NCBI GenBank assembly: GCA_017979445.1
Contig: CM030708.1
Location: 32,864,721-32,928,720 of the forward strand
DNA length: 64,000 nt
Direction of reading: 5' to 3'
Source: Akebia trifoliata
Taxonomy: Eukaryota > Streptophyta > Magnoliopsida > Ranunculales > Lardizabalaceae
Shown here: positions 45,647-56,860 of the stretch, piece by piece
Layout of the letters: each line of letters begins with the position of its first letter
Numbering within the stretch: position 1 is the first letter of the stretch
Translations under genes and position numbers: made by a program
The notes under the pieces: generated by a model
The model's input: the letters and a program-made list of their open reading frames with translations, nothing else
What the model was told of the DNA's origin: nothing
The model's database searches: none

Positions 45647-47463
45647 TCACATGACATTGCAGCTGTCGGTGTTCTCATCGCTGAAGTAATGGGTGTAGGG
45701 GTCACTAGCGAGGTGAGGCGGCGGAGGGACGTAGGTGACGGCTGGTGGTGGTGGCCTTGCATACATCATGGGATGGAATCTCTCATTCCCATTTGCATGT
45801 TGTTGATTCATCATCATGGCTGCCAAGTACTGCTGCTGCTGCTGCAGCTGCTGCTGTTGTTGTTGTTGATATGGGTTACCACCGGAAAGGTATCCACCAG
45901 CACCACCTGCGGCTGCCGTGGCCGCGGGTAAACCTTGGACTGCCGGAATATTACCCATCTGACCCATTGGGAAATTACCCATTTGACCCTGGCCCATCTG
46001 ACCCAAACTCCCAAGACCACTAATACCATGAGTGGCACCAGCATTAAACCCACCATAATTCATGTTGTTTATTAAATGACCTACATCATTCTTCCCACCA
46101 CACCACCACCACCTCCTCCCCCCTTCTTTCCCACATTTGCATTATTATTGTTTCCACCACCACCAGGGCCATTATTAGCAGCCTTGTTATTTCCTCCTCC
46201 ACCACCACCACCACTTTTGCTAGCCCCTCCACCTTGATTTTGATTTCCTCCATTATTATTTCCACCCCCACCTTTTTTTCCTCCATTGCCATTCTTTCCA
46301 TCATTATTTGCACTCATACCCTTCATTTGTACAGGAACAGCACCACCACCACCTTTTTTTCCATTCGCACCACCATCTTTAGCAGACATGGGAAGGCCAT
46401 TCATCATACCATTACCCATCATGTGTTTCATTTTGTTAAGAGGGTGTTGTGGATCATCAAAATCATCATCATCAAACTCATCATCAAAATCATCATCATC
46501 AAACTCATCTGACCCATAATCATCATCACTTAAATCACCTTCCTCAGGCAAGTTGAACTTAACAGATTTCTGATCCTTGAAAGGCGCCGCCATCCCCTTC
46601 AAGCCCTTGAATTGGGGTAGATTCAGATTCAGATCTTTGAAACCTTTCATCTGTTGTAGTTGTTGCTGAAGTAGTTGTTGTTGCTGTTGCTGTTGTTGTT
46701 GTTGTTGTTGTTGACCACCACCCTTTGGTTGATCTTTTCCACCTTTTTGAGACTTGTTATCTTTGCCACCTTTACTACCATTCTCAATCTGTATGTTCTT
46801 CATTTGGTTGTTGGAGGTCTTTTGAGCCCCCCAAAGCTCTGCATGTTTCCCTGCTTTAACAAGCTTCTTTATAAGTGTGGAGGGATCAACATTACCTGAG
46901 ACTGTCACCTTCCCCTGTTCTGCATCTATAGTGGTGGTATACACTCCTAAAAAAAAATCCGGAATAAAATTAAAAACATACCCAAAGAAGTAAAAAAATA
47001 AAAAATAAAAAACCCATTTGTGGGCATCTATATTGGTGGTATACACCCCTGGAAAAAATCCAGAACAAAATAAAATAAATTAAAAACATACCCATAGAAT
47101 TTAAAAAAAAACCATTTGTGGGGTAGATACAAATCTTTATGGTAAGTAATTTAGTTAACAAAAGAATGTATTTAAATTCTAAATGAAGAACATTACCTTC
47201 AATTTTCTGCAACAGTTTCTTTACCTTCTGCTTACATCCATCACAGTGTATGTTCACTTTGAGAACACAAGTCTGCAAGGAAAACACGTAAACCCAAACA
47301 ACAACAACAAAAAAGAGACAGATTATGAAAATGAAATAAAGAAATTTTGCAGGAAAAAAAAAATAAAGAACAAAAACTTGAGTTTTTCACATCAAGTAAA
47401 ATGTTCAATAAACTAAAATTTTAAAGGGCCTACCCGGATCTTCAAGAACTCTTCTTTACTCAT
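45647..47463 (-). CDS. HIPP: heavy metal-associated isoprenylated plant protein, three exons, apparent frameshift in exon 3
   Basis: Exon 1 is 47434-47463 ([10 protein letters not shown]), exon 2 is 47197-47272 and exon 3 runs from 46946. Together they give an HMA domain, [20 protein letters not shown] through [16 protein letters not shown], with the metal-binding CDGC. Next come a K/G-rich linker, a poly-Gln run, an Asp-rich block ([16 protein letters not shown]) and Gly/Asn-rich sequence. As read, the frame stops at 46081, giving 323 aa. The rest of the family protein continues in another frame from about 46100 to 45647: [16 protein letters not shown], poly-Gln, [16 protein letters not shown]. 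It ends in CNVM, a CaaX isoprenylation box. One missing base near 46101 in a GGT repeat would explain this. It matches the HIPP32-34 type; relatives bind metals and attach to membranes or nuclear partners. Confidence 0.9.
46922..47122 (-). repeat. 102-bp tandem duplication spanning the intron 2 / exon 3 boundary
   Basis: Units 46922-47023 and about 47024-47122 share GCATCTATA, GTGGTATACAC, TTAAAAACATACCCA and CATTTGTGGG. Each unit carries a splice acceptor and the first codons of exon 3 (GVYTT.IDA). The inner acceptor (AG at 46947-46948) continues into the true HMA sequence; the outer one (AG at 47049-47050) is an extra copy. The offset between them is 102 bp, a multiple of three, with no stop between. 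Confidence 0.85.
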
Positions 47464-47800
47464 GTCTTCCACTCAAACAGCACACAAGAAGAAGTGAAAC
47501 AACAATGGAGAAAACAAAGAGATTTTGAGTACAAAACAAAGTAAAAACAGAGAAGGTTTATTAAGAAAACCCACAAAGGGTCCTTTGTTTTTCCTTTTGT
47601 CGGTCTTTTCAAGCTAAACCCAGAGAAGAATGAGAGAAAACAGATGGGTTATGAGCAGAGAACAAGGTTCAGTCTTTAAGAGAGAGAAATGGAGACTGAG
47701 GCGGTGAGTAGAGACATTAAACGTCTCTTTAGCTCTGTTTCCTCTATTTCAGGGTTTTGTTTTCTTCTGTTCAGTCCTCACACACACACACACATACAGA
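47464..47800 (-). promoter_or_regulatory. Leader and proximal promoter region of the HIPP gene
   Basis: Purine/pyrimidine-rich sequence upstream of the ATG (the plus strand shows GAGAGAGAAATGGAGACTGA near 47680 and a CACACACACACAC run at 47779). No convincing TATA box was placed. Confidence 0.3.
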
Positions 47801-49740
47801 GAACGCAAGGCTTCTTCTATCCCATGGCCAATTATTTATGGGTTTATTAACTTTTCTTTTTGACCTTTTTAATATATTTTTTTTACCTATTTTTATTAAA
47901 TTAACAATGTTTGATTTGGCTTGGCTTGGCTTCGTTTCACGACTTGGTATTAACGATATAATAGAGGTGAATGAAGCTGTCAGAAAAACTCTCCCAAATT
48001 GGGGTATTATTAAATAAGTTATTTAATGTACCTTATGTCCTTATGTGACCTAATTCATTAGGGTTACCCTACATTTGGGTACCCCTATATGTCCTATCAA
48101 CCTTTGCGTCACTAATAATCTTAACAAAGATATTTAGGAGTTAATAATGGGATACTTTAGTAAAACATCCTAGATGTAATGTGATGTGAATCTCAAGGAT
48201 ATTGAGATGATTATTTCAGCACATGGCCCCCATTTATGGGATAGGGTGGGGAATTCTCATAGAAATCTAAATAAAAAAATTTCTTATTTGAATCTAATCG
48301 ATTAACCATGTATTCAACCGGTTGAACAAGCGTCGTGTTTAAAAAAAAAAAAAAAAAAGATAAATACCTTATACTTCAAAGTTTCATGGTAAAGATTAGC
48401 TTTTCTTTTTTTTTTTTCCAGAAAAAAAAAAATCAACCTTCTTTCTACTCATCAATAATTATGGAAATGGACGACCATTTAACTCTCAAGTTTAAAAAGA
48501 GTGTTTTATATATATCTTCTTGACATGGAATTCTCTGAATCATTTAAAAGTGCTACAGATGATTATAAGAGAAAAAAAAAGTGTTATAGAAGATCCGCTC
48601 ACATTTTATTCAGAGAAACCAATAGAGTAGTTGATTTCTCAATAGTTTTCATTTCCTTGATACGTGTAGAGTTTCATCCCTGATCTTTTTATTGATATAT
48701 TATATCTATTATTTCTCAGGATTCTTTTAGATTGTTATGAATTCCTTATTTTTTCTTATATGCCATGATCACCAACTTACTCTCTCAAAAGAAAGAAAGA
48801 AAAAAAAAACTACCTTCAACCTGAGTCATTGATTTCATGATTAGATTTGAATGCAAGATGTTTTTATCAACTAATAGAAGCTAGTTATAATTATAACTGC
48901 TTGAACTATATACAATTGGGATGTTGAATCCTTGGTCTACTTGCCTAGCTAATATTACACATCCAATACATTAGATTTCTATTTTGGTAATAATTTTTGT
49001 TCTTTGGGTTCGTTCTTTCATGTTTTTGCAAATTATCTTGAAGTGGTGTTCAATTAGTAGTAAATATGCTTAGAATCTACGAAGATTGGTGTTATTTATT
49101 ATTTTTGATATATATGATCAAATTCGAATTCAATCCAGATCGATGTGAGAGTGTATGATACCAGGAGTTGCTAAAAAAGGTAATGAAGGGAGTCAACAAC
49201 TTGGATTATATGTCGTAAAGGAAATTTGAAATTCCATGTAATCAATACATTAAATACTCAATCCATATCAATTATTAATTTTTTTTTTTTTTTAGATGTC
49301 AACTAATCGTGAAAGTTCATTGAAATTGTCTAATGCGGATAAAGCTTGTTAGGGTAATTCGGGCGATGGTGGTGGAGCTAAACTAACAAAAGATCATTCT
49401 AGGGTTTTTCTAGCTTCATTTTATACATGCTTTTGTGGTTCAATAAACGGGGAAGAAAATTGACCATATGACAAGTACTACAATTTATCGATATTCTTGG
49501 ATTATAGAGTATTGAATACACAAGGCAATGCGAAGGCTCTTGACTCTTAGTTGAAAAATGAAACATATTATATAACAAAAAAATCAAACAATGTTCACAA
49601 GGCTATCGTTGTAACCATCTTGTTAGTCTCCCAAATTCTCGATTCCCTTGTATGTTCATTTGTAGGAGAAACAATCATAAAATTCTGCACATTACATTTT
49701 TTTAATATGCTTTGCTTATTTTCTTAGGGAGAAAAAAAAG
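47801..49740. other. Intergenic, nothing firm
   Basis: Poly-A runs lie at 48341-48358. A GTTATAGAAGATCCGCTCAC piece near 48575 resembles an end of the 14753 MITE. No gene is seen. Confidence 0.35.
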
Positions 49741-49751
49741 TAAGAGTCGTG

Positions 49752-49908
49752 ATAATCTGACACCCCCTTTTGACATACGACCCCATTACAAAACCGTAGA
49801 TCATTTACCTCGGGATACACAAGAAAATATTCATGATTTTGCATACACCGAGGAAAATGATCTACAATTCTGTGATGGTGGTATATGTGGGAAGGGGGCA
49901 TCATAAAA
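49752..49908. mobile_element. Hairpin MITE, relative of the 25524 element
   Basis: AATCTGACACCCCCTTTTGA at the left. GTAGATCATTTACCTCGG faces CCGAGGAAAATGATCTAC in the middle. The right end reads GGAAGGGGGCATCAT. Confidence 0.55.
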
Positions 49909-50640
49909 TCATTATTCAAAAATAATCTACAAAATATAATTACTAATTTTGTTATATTTTAAATTAAATTTGTCACAACTTATGGCAAAGAGGGAGAGAA
50001 GTCACTAGTTTTAGCAAATTTATTTGTTAAGTTGATTTTTATTGGATCTTGTACTTCAATTTATTAAAGTAAAGGAAATTGATAGTTCAACAAAAATTTC
50101 TCTGCAAGAGGCGAAAAATCATCCAAAAATTAAATTTTTATATTTATACAATGAAGAGAGAGAAACTTCCTAATTTAGTAGTTCGTAGACTTCTTAAAAG
50201 AACATAGTAGCTAAGGGTTAGGTTCATCTATTTATAAAAATTAGGTGAGAGTAAGTCTATTTGGTGCTCGTATATAGAATATTATATTTTATACTCTTTT
50301 AGTTTATAATATATAATTTATATTGCAGGTCCAGTGGCCTCAAATTAAATTGTAGGAATGGGTCCAATTTATTAAAAATTTATCAAAAGCAAAATCAAGA
50401 TCAAATCCATTAGCACCCTAATCAAGATTAATTGAGAGCTACTTTTTGGTGTCTTATAGTAACATACGAAACAGTCATCCAAAAGGTTTAATCTTATAAT
50501 GCACTCTCGGTCGTATCACCATGGGCAAGAATAAAAATTCTTGATGTTTCACATCTTTCCAAATAATTCATGAATTCTATATAAGAAAATACTTGTTTAG
50601 GATTCTTCATCAAGTGAATAATTAAGATGTTTAGGGCTCG
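49909..50640. other. Intergenic, nothing recognised
   Basis: AT-rich, no gene or repeat assigned. Confidence 0.35.
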
Positions 50641-50644
50641 CAGA

Positions 50645-50855
50645 TGTCAGTTAGCTTAGTTGGTAAATTTTTTGGGTGATAATACAAAAGATTTGGATTC
50701 AATTCCCATCAACACCGAATTATTGAACTCATTAAAAATAGGCTCATCGATCTTGATCATGTGACCTCTATGTAGGCTCAAATGAAACTTTAATATTGTT
50801 GGATTCATGATTTAGATTAAATTTATAAAAAAATAAAAAAATTATTTAGTAAAAC
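50645..50855 (+). mobile_element. Possible tRNA-derived SINE
   Basis: CAGTTAGCTTAGTTGGTAAA resembles an A box, and GGATTCAATTCCC about 40 bp later a B box. The tail ends in AAAAAAATAAAAAAATTATT. The target duplication was not resolved. Confidence 0.45.
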
Positions 50856-53254
50856 ATTTTTAAATTAGATAATTATTACTTTTAAAATTTGACTTTTATA
50901 GTTCTTAGAATTTTGTATTATACATCCACATGACACCAGGTCATGTTGCTCATTCTATCCATACAATCCAATATATGTGAAGAAGATGGCGATGAGAACA
51001 TATTTATGGGAAAAGGTTGCATGTACGAAGGGATCATGTAGAGCATGAACCAAGATCCACATTTTGCTCACGTGGAAAAATAATCCCCTTAAAGAAAATT
51101 CTTTTTGTCGTGAAATATCGAATTTAAAACTTGACAATTATTGAACTTCTAGATTTAAAATTTAATACTAACAGTGAAAAAAATCTCTTTTTCTCAATTC
51201 TATATTTTTAAAAGTTCATAAAATTTTATACTCTACATACCTGTGTCACCCAATGGTGTATTTGATCGTTACATTGATGTGTGGTCCATATATATAAATG
51301 GTCCTTCGGTCCATATAACCCCATATATATATTATTATATTATAAAATAAAATATTTTTAACCTTTAAAAAATATTTTATTTTTCATCTAAAAATTTATT
51401 GAAAATCCAAATTAAAGGCAGAACTTTTCCTAACGAAAATATTTGCCAATAAAGTAGAGTTATGAACTGATGGGACAGTTTTTTTTTTAAATCACAAAGG
51501 ACCTCTTCACCTGACTATACAATAACTTTAGGGATCCTAAGCAAGAACAGGATTGAACCTGGAGACGCCCATAAGTGGAAACTAACACTCGTGGCCAACT
51601 GGAAATTTTTTTTGAATAATTGTTCCCCATGGTATTATCACAATGTACTAGGACTGCCAATGGATCTTATCGGATCCAAAATCTGATCCATTTTGATCCG
51701 ATAACTTCTGATTTGGATTCAAGGGGTCTGATCTTATAAGAATCAAATTTGATAACCCATTATATATCATTTTGTTAAAAATTATGTTATTTATTTTGTT
51801 TTAAATATAAGAGCAACTCCAACTGCGATACCTAATTTCATACCCATTTATGAGTAGTCATGGGCTTATGGATAGCTACTTTAGATATTCATGGGAAATA
51901 CACTCCAATCGTGCTACCCAAAAGAGCTATTCATACATGCTTTAATGCTATTTTTTAATTCAATCGTTGGTAAAAATTGAGGTGCCAACAATAACCACCA
52001 TGAGTTGAGGGGTTGAGGAATTCTCTCTCTTTGTCACAATCATACCTGACAGGACTAATCCATGATCACATGCATTGACCTATACAACACATGTGACATT
52101 TTAATTAAGAAATGGTCTTCAGTTTCGAACTCACAATTTAAAGGAGCAGACTCTAGTTGTTGGTCTTATCATTGAAGCATACTCTTGGTGGGTTCAAATG
52201 AAAGTTTGAAAGACAGTTTGTGGGATTTTTAAGAAGTAAGGAGAGGCCAACGGTATAAAAACTATCTCTATAGCCAACGTTCATAGAACTATTACCCTAA
52301 CCAATGGTCTGAAAATTTTCCCTTCAAAAAATGGAGAAGCCATGTGGAACTATCCATTTTGGGTTATGAAAATCCCACGATCCAAATGAGTAGTAGTTGA
52401 GAGAGCATGGGTCATGGGATAAGTCCTCCCTACCATAAAGAATGTATCCCAATGATGTTTTTATCGTTTTTTCTTTCTTCTCAAGAATACCCCAAATTTT
52501 TATCTTTCAATCTTTTACTCATTTATAGAAATACCCTTTCACCTTTATATACTATCTTTCATTTTCTCCTGTTTTCTAATAATTCCCTTCAAAGTCTTTT
52601 CCCTTTCTCCTATTTTTAGTAATACACCCATCTAATTTTATTATCTTTTTTCTTTTACCCCCTAATCCAATTGTTATAAATGGCTTCGGATTGACAATAA
52701 TCCCATATAATGGACCTACACACCAAAATTCGGAAATATTCGTTTTTGAAAATGAGTATTATTATTTTTGTGTCACTCAAATTAGTATTTAGAGATCACC
52801 AATCAATATGATTTGTACCATCACAGAGAGGTGGGCCAAACATGCATAAGGCATTGATGGATGTTATGATATATATATTTTTTTTTCATAAAGATGTCTT
52901 TATCATAATTCAACTCACAGCCAAGCATGTGAGTGTACTCATTGATAAGTTTAGTGATCGAATAATTGGTGTCGTTCTTAAAAGCCCAATCCGTGAATAA
53001 TTTTTTGTCCTTTCATCCTCCTTTTTAAACCCACTGAGAGGTCACTTGGCCTTGTAAAAAAGGTTACTTAACATGTGATAAAAAGACCTAATTACCCCCA
53101 GCCTTCTTATATTGCACAAAGATACCTTTTGTAGTTGTTATTAGAGTGTTTGTCTAGGTTACTAATTACCCCCCGTTCTTACAATCTTTTTTGTATTTTC
53201 CTCAAGAAGACCCATGTAGAAAATAACATATTGAATGATGTTGCATATGATTTT
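50856..53254. other. Intergenic, nothing firm
   Basis: GATCTTATCGGATCCAAAAT and TTTTGATCCGATAACTTCTG near 51670-51710 form a small inverted repeat. TA tracts lie near 51330 and 52870. No gene is seen. Confidence 0.35.
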
Positions 53255-53570
53255 GTTCTACCCTCTAAAAAGGAGGAGGTCTTGAGTTCAAATCCCTTGT
53301 TGGTCACTTATAGGGATTTATCTGATATGTGTGATTTCTAGTAGGTGTGGAGTCAAGAGTTTGTCCATGTGGGAGAAATTAAGAATGAATTTTATTGAGA
53401 TCTATCACAATAGCTCAAAAATCCTTATAGATTTTGAATTCTTATTGGGGCAAGTGCCCCTACTGTAAATCCGTCCTTGGTGTGTTAAATGTACCTGGGG
53501 GATTTGGACGAGATATGGTATTGTAAGAGATTAGTTGCCTCACCCATCTCTTGTTACAATAGTAAAGATG
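53255..53570 (+). mobile_element. SINE (same family as 58773-58942), interrupted by a nested insertion
   Basis: CCTCTAAAAAGGAGGAGGTC with TTGAGTTCAAATCCC (B box) starts the match. TTATCTGATATGTG follows, and after the insertion at 53350-53478 the family sequence resumes with CTGGGGGATTTGGACGAGAT. The same blocks in the same order occur on the minus strand at 58773-58942. The exact ends of this older copy are not clear. Confidence 0.6.
53350..53478. mobile_element. 129-bp GGGGCAAGTGCCCC element nested in a SINE
   Basis: Flanked by GGTGTG at 53344-53349 and 53479-53484. It shares TTTGTCCATGTGGGAGAAAT, GGGGCAAGTGCCCC and GTAAATCC with the copy at 34866-35062. Its removal restores the SINE order seen at 58.8 kb. 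Confidence 0.6.
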
Positions 53571-54420
53571 GCAGAGTTTATATAGAATAGTCAATAGTGC
53601 TTTCAATGAGCATCGAAAAAATTTCAACGTCATGTCAACTTTTTAATGTGTTAGAAATGCCACAAAAAAAAAAAAAAAAAACTAACAAAAACAAAAACAA
53701 AAACTTTATTAAAAAAAAAATTAAATAAATAAAAAAAATCCCCCTTTTTTACAATACAAATCACTATACAATTAGATCATTTAACATAATATCCATGTGG
53801 GCAAGAAAAGTAAGGATCAACTAAGTCATTTATATAAATTCAATAGGGTGATTTAGAGATACCCTTGTAAATATTCATATTAGAAAGTGAGATTTTTTAC
53901 ATCAATTGTCAACCTTATACAATTCTCTTTTATCATGGCTTGGGACCGACAACGTAATGTGAAAGAAACACTTCACGAAATATGTGGCTTTGAGCAAAGT
54001 TGAATGGAAGAACAATAATTGTTTAGCAAACCCCAAATCCTTGGAATAAGGCTTTGAGGTTGATGATTTAGACAGATCACTCCACAATTTGGTGAATACT
54101 TGAGATACCCGCGTTTTGTTTTCAAACTAATGTCCTTGCCTTCACTTCTAGTCAATATCTTTTTATTTTCTTTCCAAAACCAATCTTCAACCTCTTATGT
54201 AAATAATTTACAATGGAATGAAGATGAGGATGACTAGGCTAAAAATAATTTACCATAGAGGTTGAAAAACATGAAGATGACAAAGTTTTGAGAGAGAAGT
54301 TTGAGATTAGCTAAACAAATCCTAATCCTCCATTCCACTGTTTAGAACGTCAAGTTAGCAATTGGTGTACAAAACCATCACCCCTAACATCAAGCATGAT
54401 CAAATAGATCAAAAGAATAC

Positions 54421-55983
54421 ACACATATATATATAGGGTCCCGTTCAGCAACAAACATTTTGGCAAAACATTTTTCAAAACATGGGTTAGAGGTTTTGGA
54501 ATGGGCTGATTTTTGGTGAGGAAATCATCCTCACCAAAAATCAGCCTATTCCAAAACTTCTAGCCCCAGTTTACAAGTTAAAAAATCGTGGATCGTCCAT
54601 TTTTTGTAAACCATTTTTGATGGGGTTAGAAATTATGGAATGGGATGATTTTTGGTGATGATGATCTTCTCACCGTAGAGATCATCATCACCAAAAATCA
54701 GCACATTCCAAAACCTCTAACTCATGTTTTGAAAAATGTTTGTTGCTGAACATTTCCCATATATATATATATATGGGGTCAGGTTCAAGGGCCATATGAG
54801 AAAACATATAAGAAAACTTTCGTTTTTCAAAATAAGGGTTAGAGGTTTTGGATTGAGCTGATTTTTTGCAAGGATGGTCACTATGATGAGAAGATCATCC
54901 TCACAAAAAATCAGCTCAATTAGAAGCTTCTAAATCCATCAAAAGTGATTTACAAATTAGTGATAAAAATTGGTAAAAAATCGACGGTCCACATTCTAAA
55001 TCACTTTTAATGGGGTTAGAAGTTTCAGATTGGGCTGATTTTTTTTTTTTTTGGATGATCTTCCTATCATAGAGATCATCCTCACAAAAAATCAGCTCAA
55101 TCCAAAATTCTAACCCATATTTTAAAATTTTATTTACCGTCGAAAGTTTTCTTATATGTTTTCTCATATGGCCCTTGAACCTGACCCATATATATATATA
55201 TAGGAAATGTTCAGCAACTAACATTTTGACAAACATTTTGGCAAAACATTTTTCAAAACATGGGTTAGAGGTTTTGGAATGAGCTGATTTTTGGTGAGGA
55301 TGATCTCTATGGTGAGGAGATCATCATCACCAAAAATCAGCCCATTCCAAAACTTCTAACCCCATCAAAACTGGTTTACAAAAAATGGATGGTCCATAAT
55401 TTTTCAACTTGTAAACTGGGGCTAGAAGTTTTGGAATGGGCTGATTTTTGGTGAGGATGATCTCCTCACCGTAGAGAACATCCTCACCAAAAATCAGCCC
55501 CTTCCAAGACCTCTAACCCATGTTTTGCCGAAATGTTTGCCAAAATGTTTGTTGCTGAACGTCCCCATATATATATATATGGGTCCCGTTCAGCACCCTA
55601 AGTTTTACCACACACTTTAACAAACGTGTTTTGTCTTACATGGGTTAGAAATTTTGGAATGGGCTGATTTTTGGTGAGGATGATCTCTATGGTGAGGAAA
55701 TCATCCTCACCAAAAATCAGCTCATTCCAAAACTTCTAACCCCATCAAAAATGATTTACAAAAAATGGACGGTCCACGATTTTTCAACGTGTAAACATGG
55801 GGCTAAACATTTCGGAATGGGCTGATTTTTGGGGAGGATGATCTTCTAATCATAGAGATCATCCTCACCAAAAATCAGCCCATTCCAAAACTTCTAACCC
55901 ATGTAAGACAAAAAACATTTGTTAAAGTGTGTGGTAAAACTTAGGGTGCTGATATTTCCCTATATATATATATATATATATAT
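54421..55983. repeat. Second array of four (TA)n-separated multi-hairpin elements
   Basis: Type A forward (54436-54758, inner deletions), type C (54775-55187), type A reversed (55203-55566) and type B (55581-55960), each separated by TATATATATA-like tracts. Type C has its own ends: GGGTCAGGTTCAAGGGCC on one side and GGCCCTTGAACCTGACCC on the other, with arms ATATGAGAAAACATATAAG. All share the two inner hairpins of the 23.6-kb array. The order differs from the first array, but both contain a reversed A next to a forward B. Confidence 0.8.
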
Positions 55984-56525
55984 GACAACTCATAAAAATG
56001 GCTTTTGTGAACAAATTTACGCCAATCCACAGTAACTTGTTTCATAAAACTTGTATTAGAATGTAAATCCATGAACAAATAACATTATTTTGCAGCTTAA
56101 ACTCAAATGTTGTATGGGTTGTTGATTTTTCATTCTTTTTTGTATCTAAGATACAACTTTATAAAATAGCCCAGACAACTTTTGTTTGTTTGCCTACCAA
56201 AAATATCTTTATTTTGGCCCAAAAATGGCAATTAAAATCTTTCTGATCTACAATAGAATCATATCTGTACATATTTTCTTGAAGGCAAAACATATTTAGG
56301 CCATAGGACCCTCTCTGTCAAAGTTAGCTCAAAAGACTTTAGAACCTACTATTTAGTGGATTCCACACTAGAGATCTCCTCAGATTGGCTTGGAACTATA
56401 ACCTAATTGATGGACATATTGCAACTTTTTGAGGTCATGAGCATGTTTTTTTATGAACATTTAGTTGGACGATCACAATCGATCTCTCTACTAACTCCCT
56501 TTACCTATGTTTGGGAAGGGAAAGA
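55984..56525. other. Intergenic, nothing recognised
   Basis: No gene or repeat family was seen. Confidence 0.35.
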
Positions 56526-56529
56526 GTAG

Positions 56530-56690
56530 TGAGAATCTGCCCCCCCCCCCTCACTCAATACTCTCATCATAGAATCGTAAATCATTTACCTCGGGATACA
56601 CAAAAAAATATTTATGATTCTACATATCTCAAGGGACATGATCTACGATTATGTGAGAGGGGAGGGGAGGGGGGCGTCAAAAAATCATTA
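56530..56690. mobile_element. Hairpin MITE, relative of the 25524 and 49752 elements
   Basis: AATCTGCCCCCCCCCCTC at the left, GAATCGTAAATCATTTACCT facing GACATGATCTACGATT, and a G-rich right end (GGGGAGGGGAGGGGGGC). A third similar half-hairpin follows at about 56750-56860. Confidence 0.5.
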
Positions 56691-56860
56691 TTCAAAAAGT
56701 AAATATCATCCTCAATGAACTTCTCAAAATCTTTGTGCATCATGTTATCCCCCCCCCCCCCCTTTCCATCTTATGTTTGCAGTAGATTTTTACCTCGAGA
56801 TACAGAAGGAAAAAATCTATGGTTCTATCAATGCACATTCAACATCAATTGAGTGTACTA

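Noticed and set aside
45689..46519. Several open frames opposite the HIPP exon 3
   Set aside because: They are low-complexity shadows of the Gly/Asp/Gln-rich coding sequence.
47183..47416. 77-codon plus-strand frame across HIPP exon 2 and intron 1
   Set aside because: It is antisense to the HMA exon with no support of its own.
53902..54155. Minus-strand frame with SDLSKSSTSKPYSKDLGFAK
   Set aside because: It reads somewhat like protein, but I could not assign a family and both ends are open to non-coding sequence; it may be an unrecognised gene fragment.
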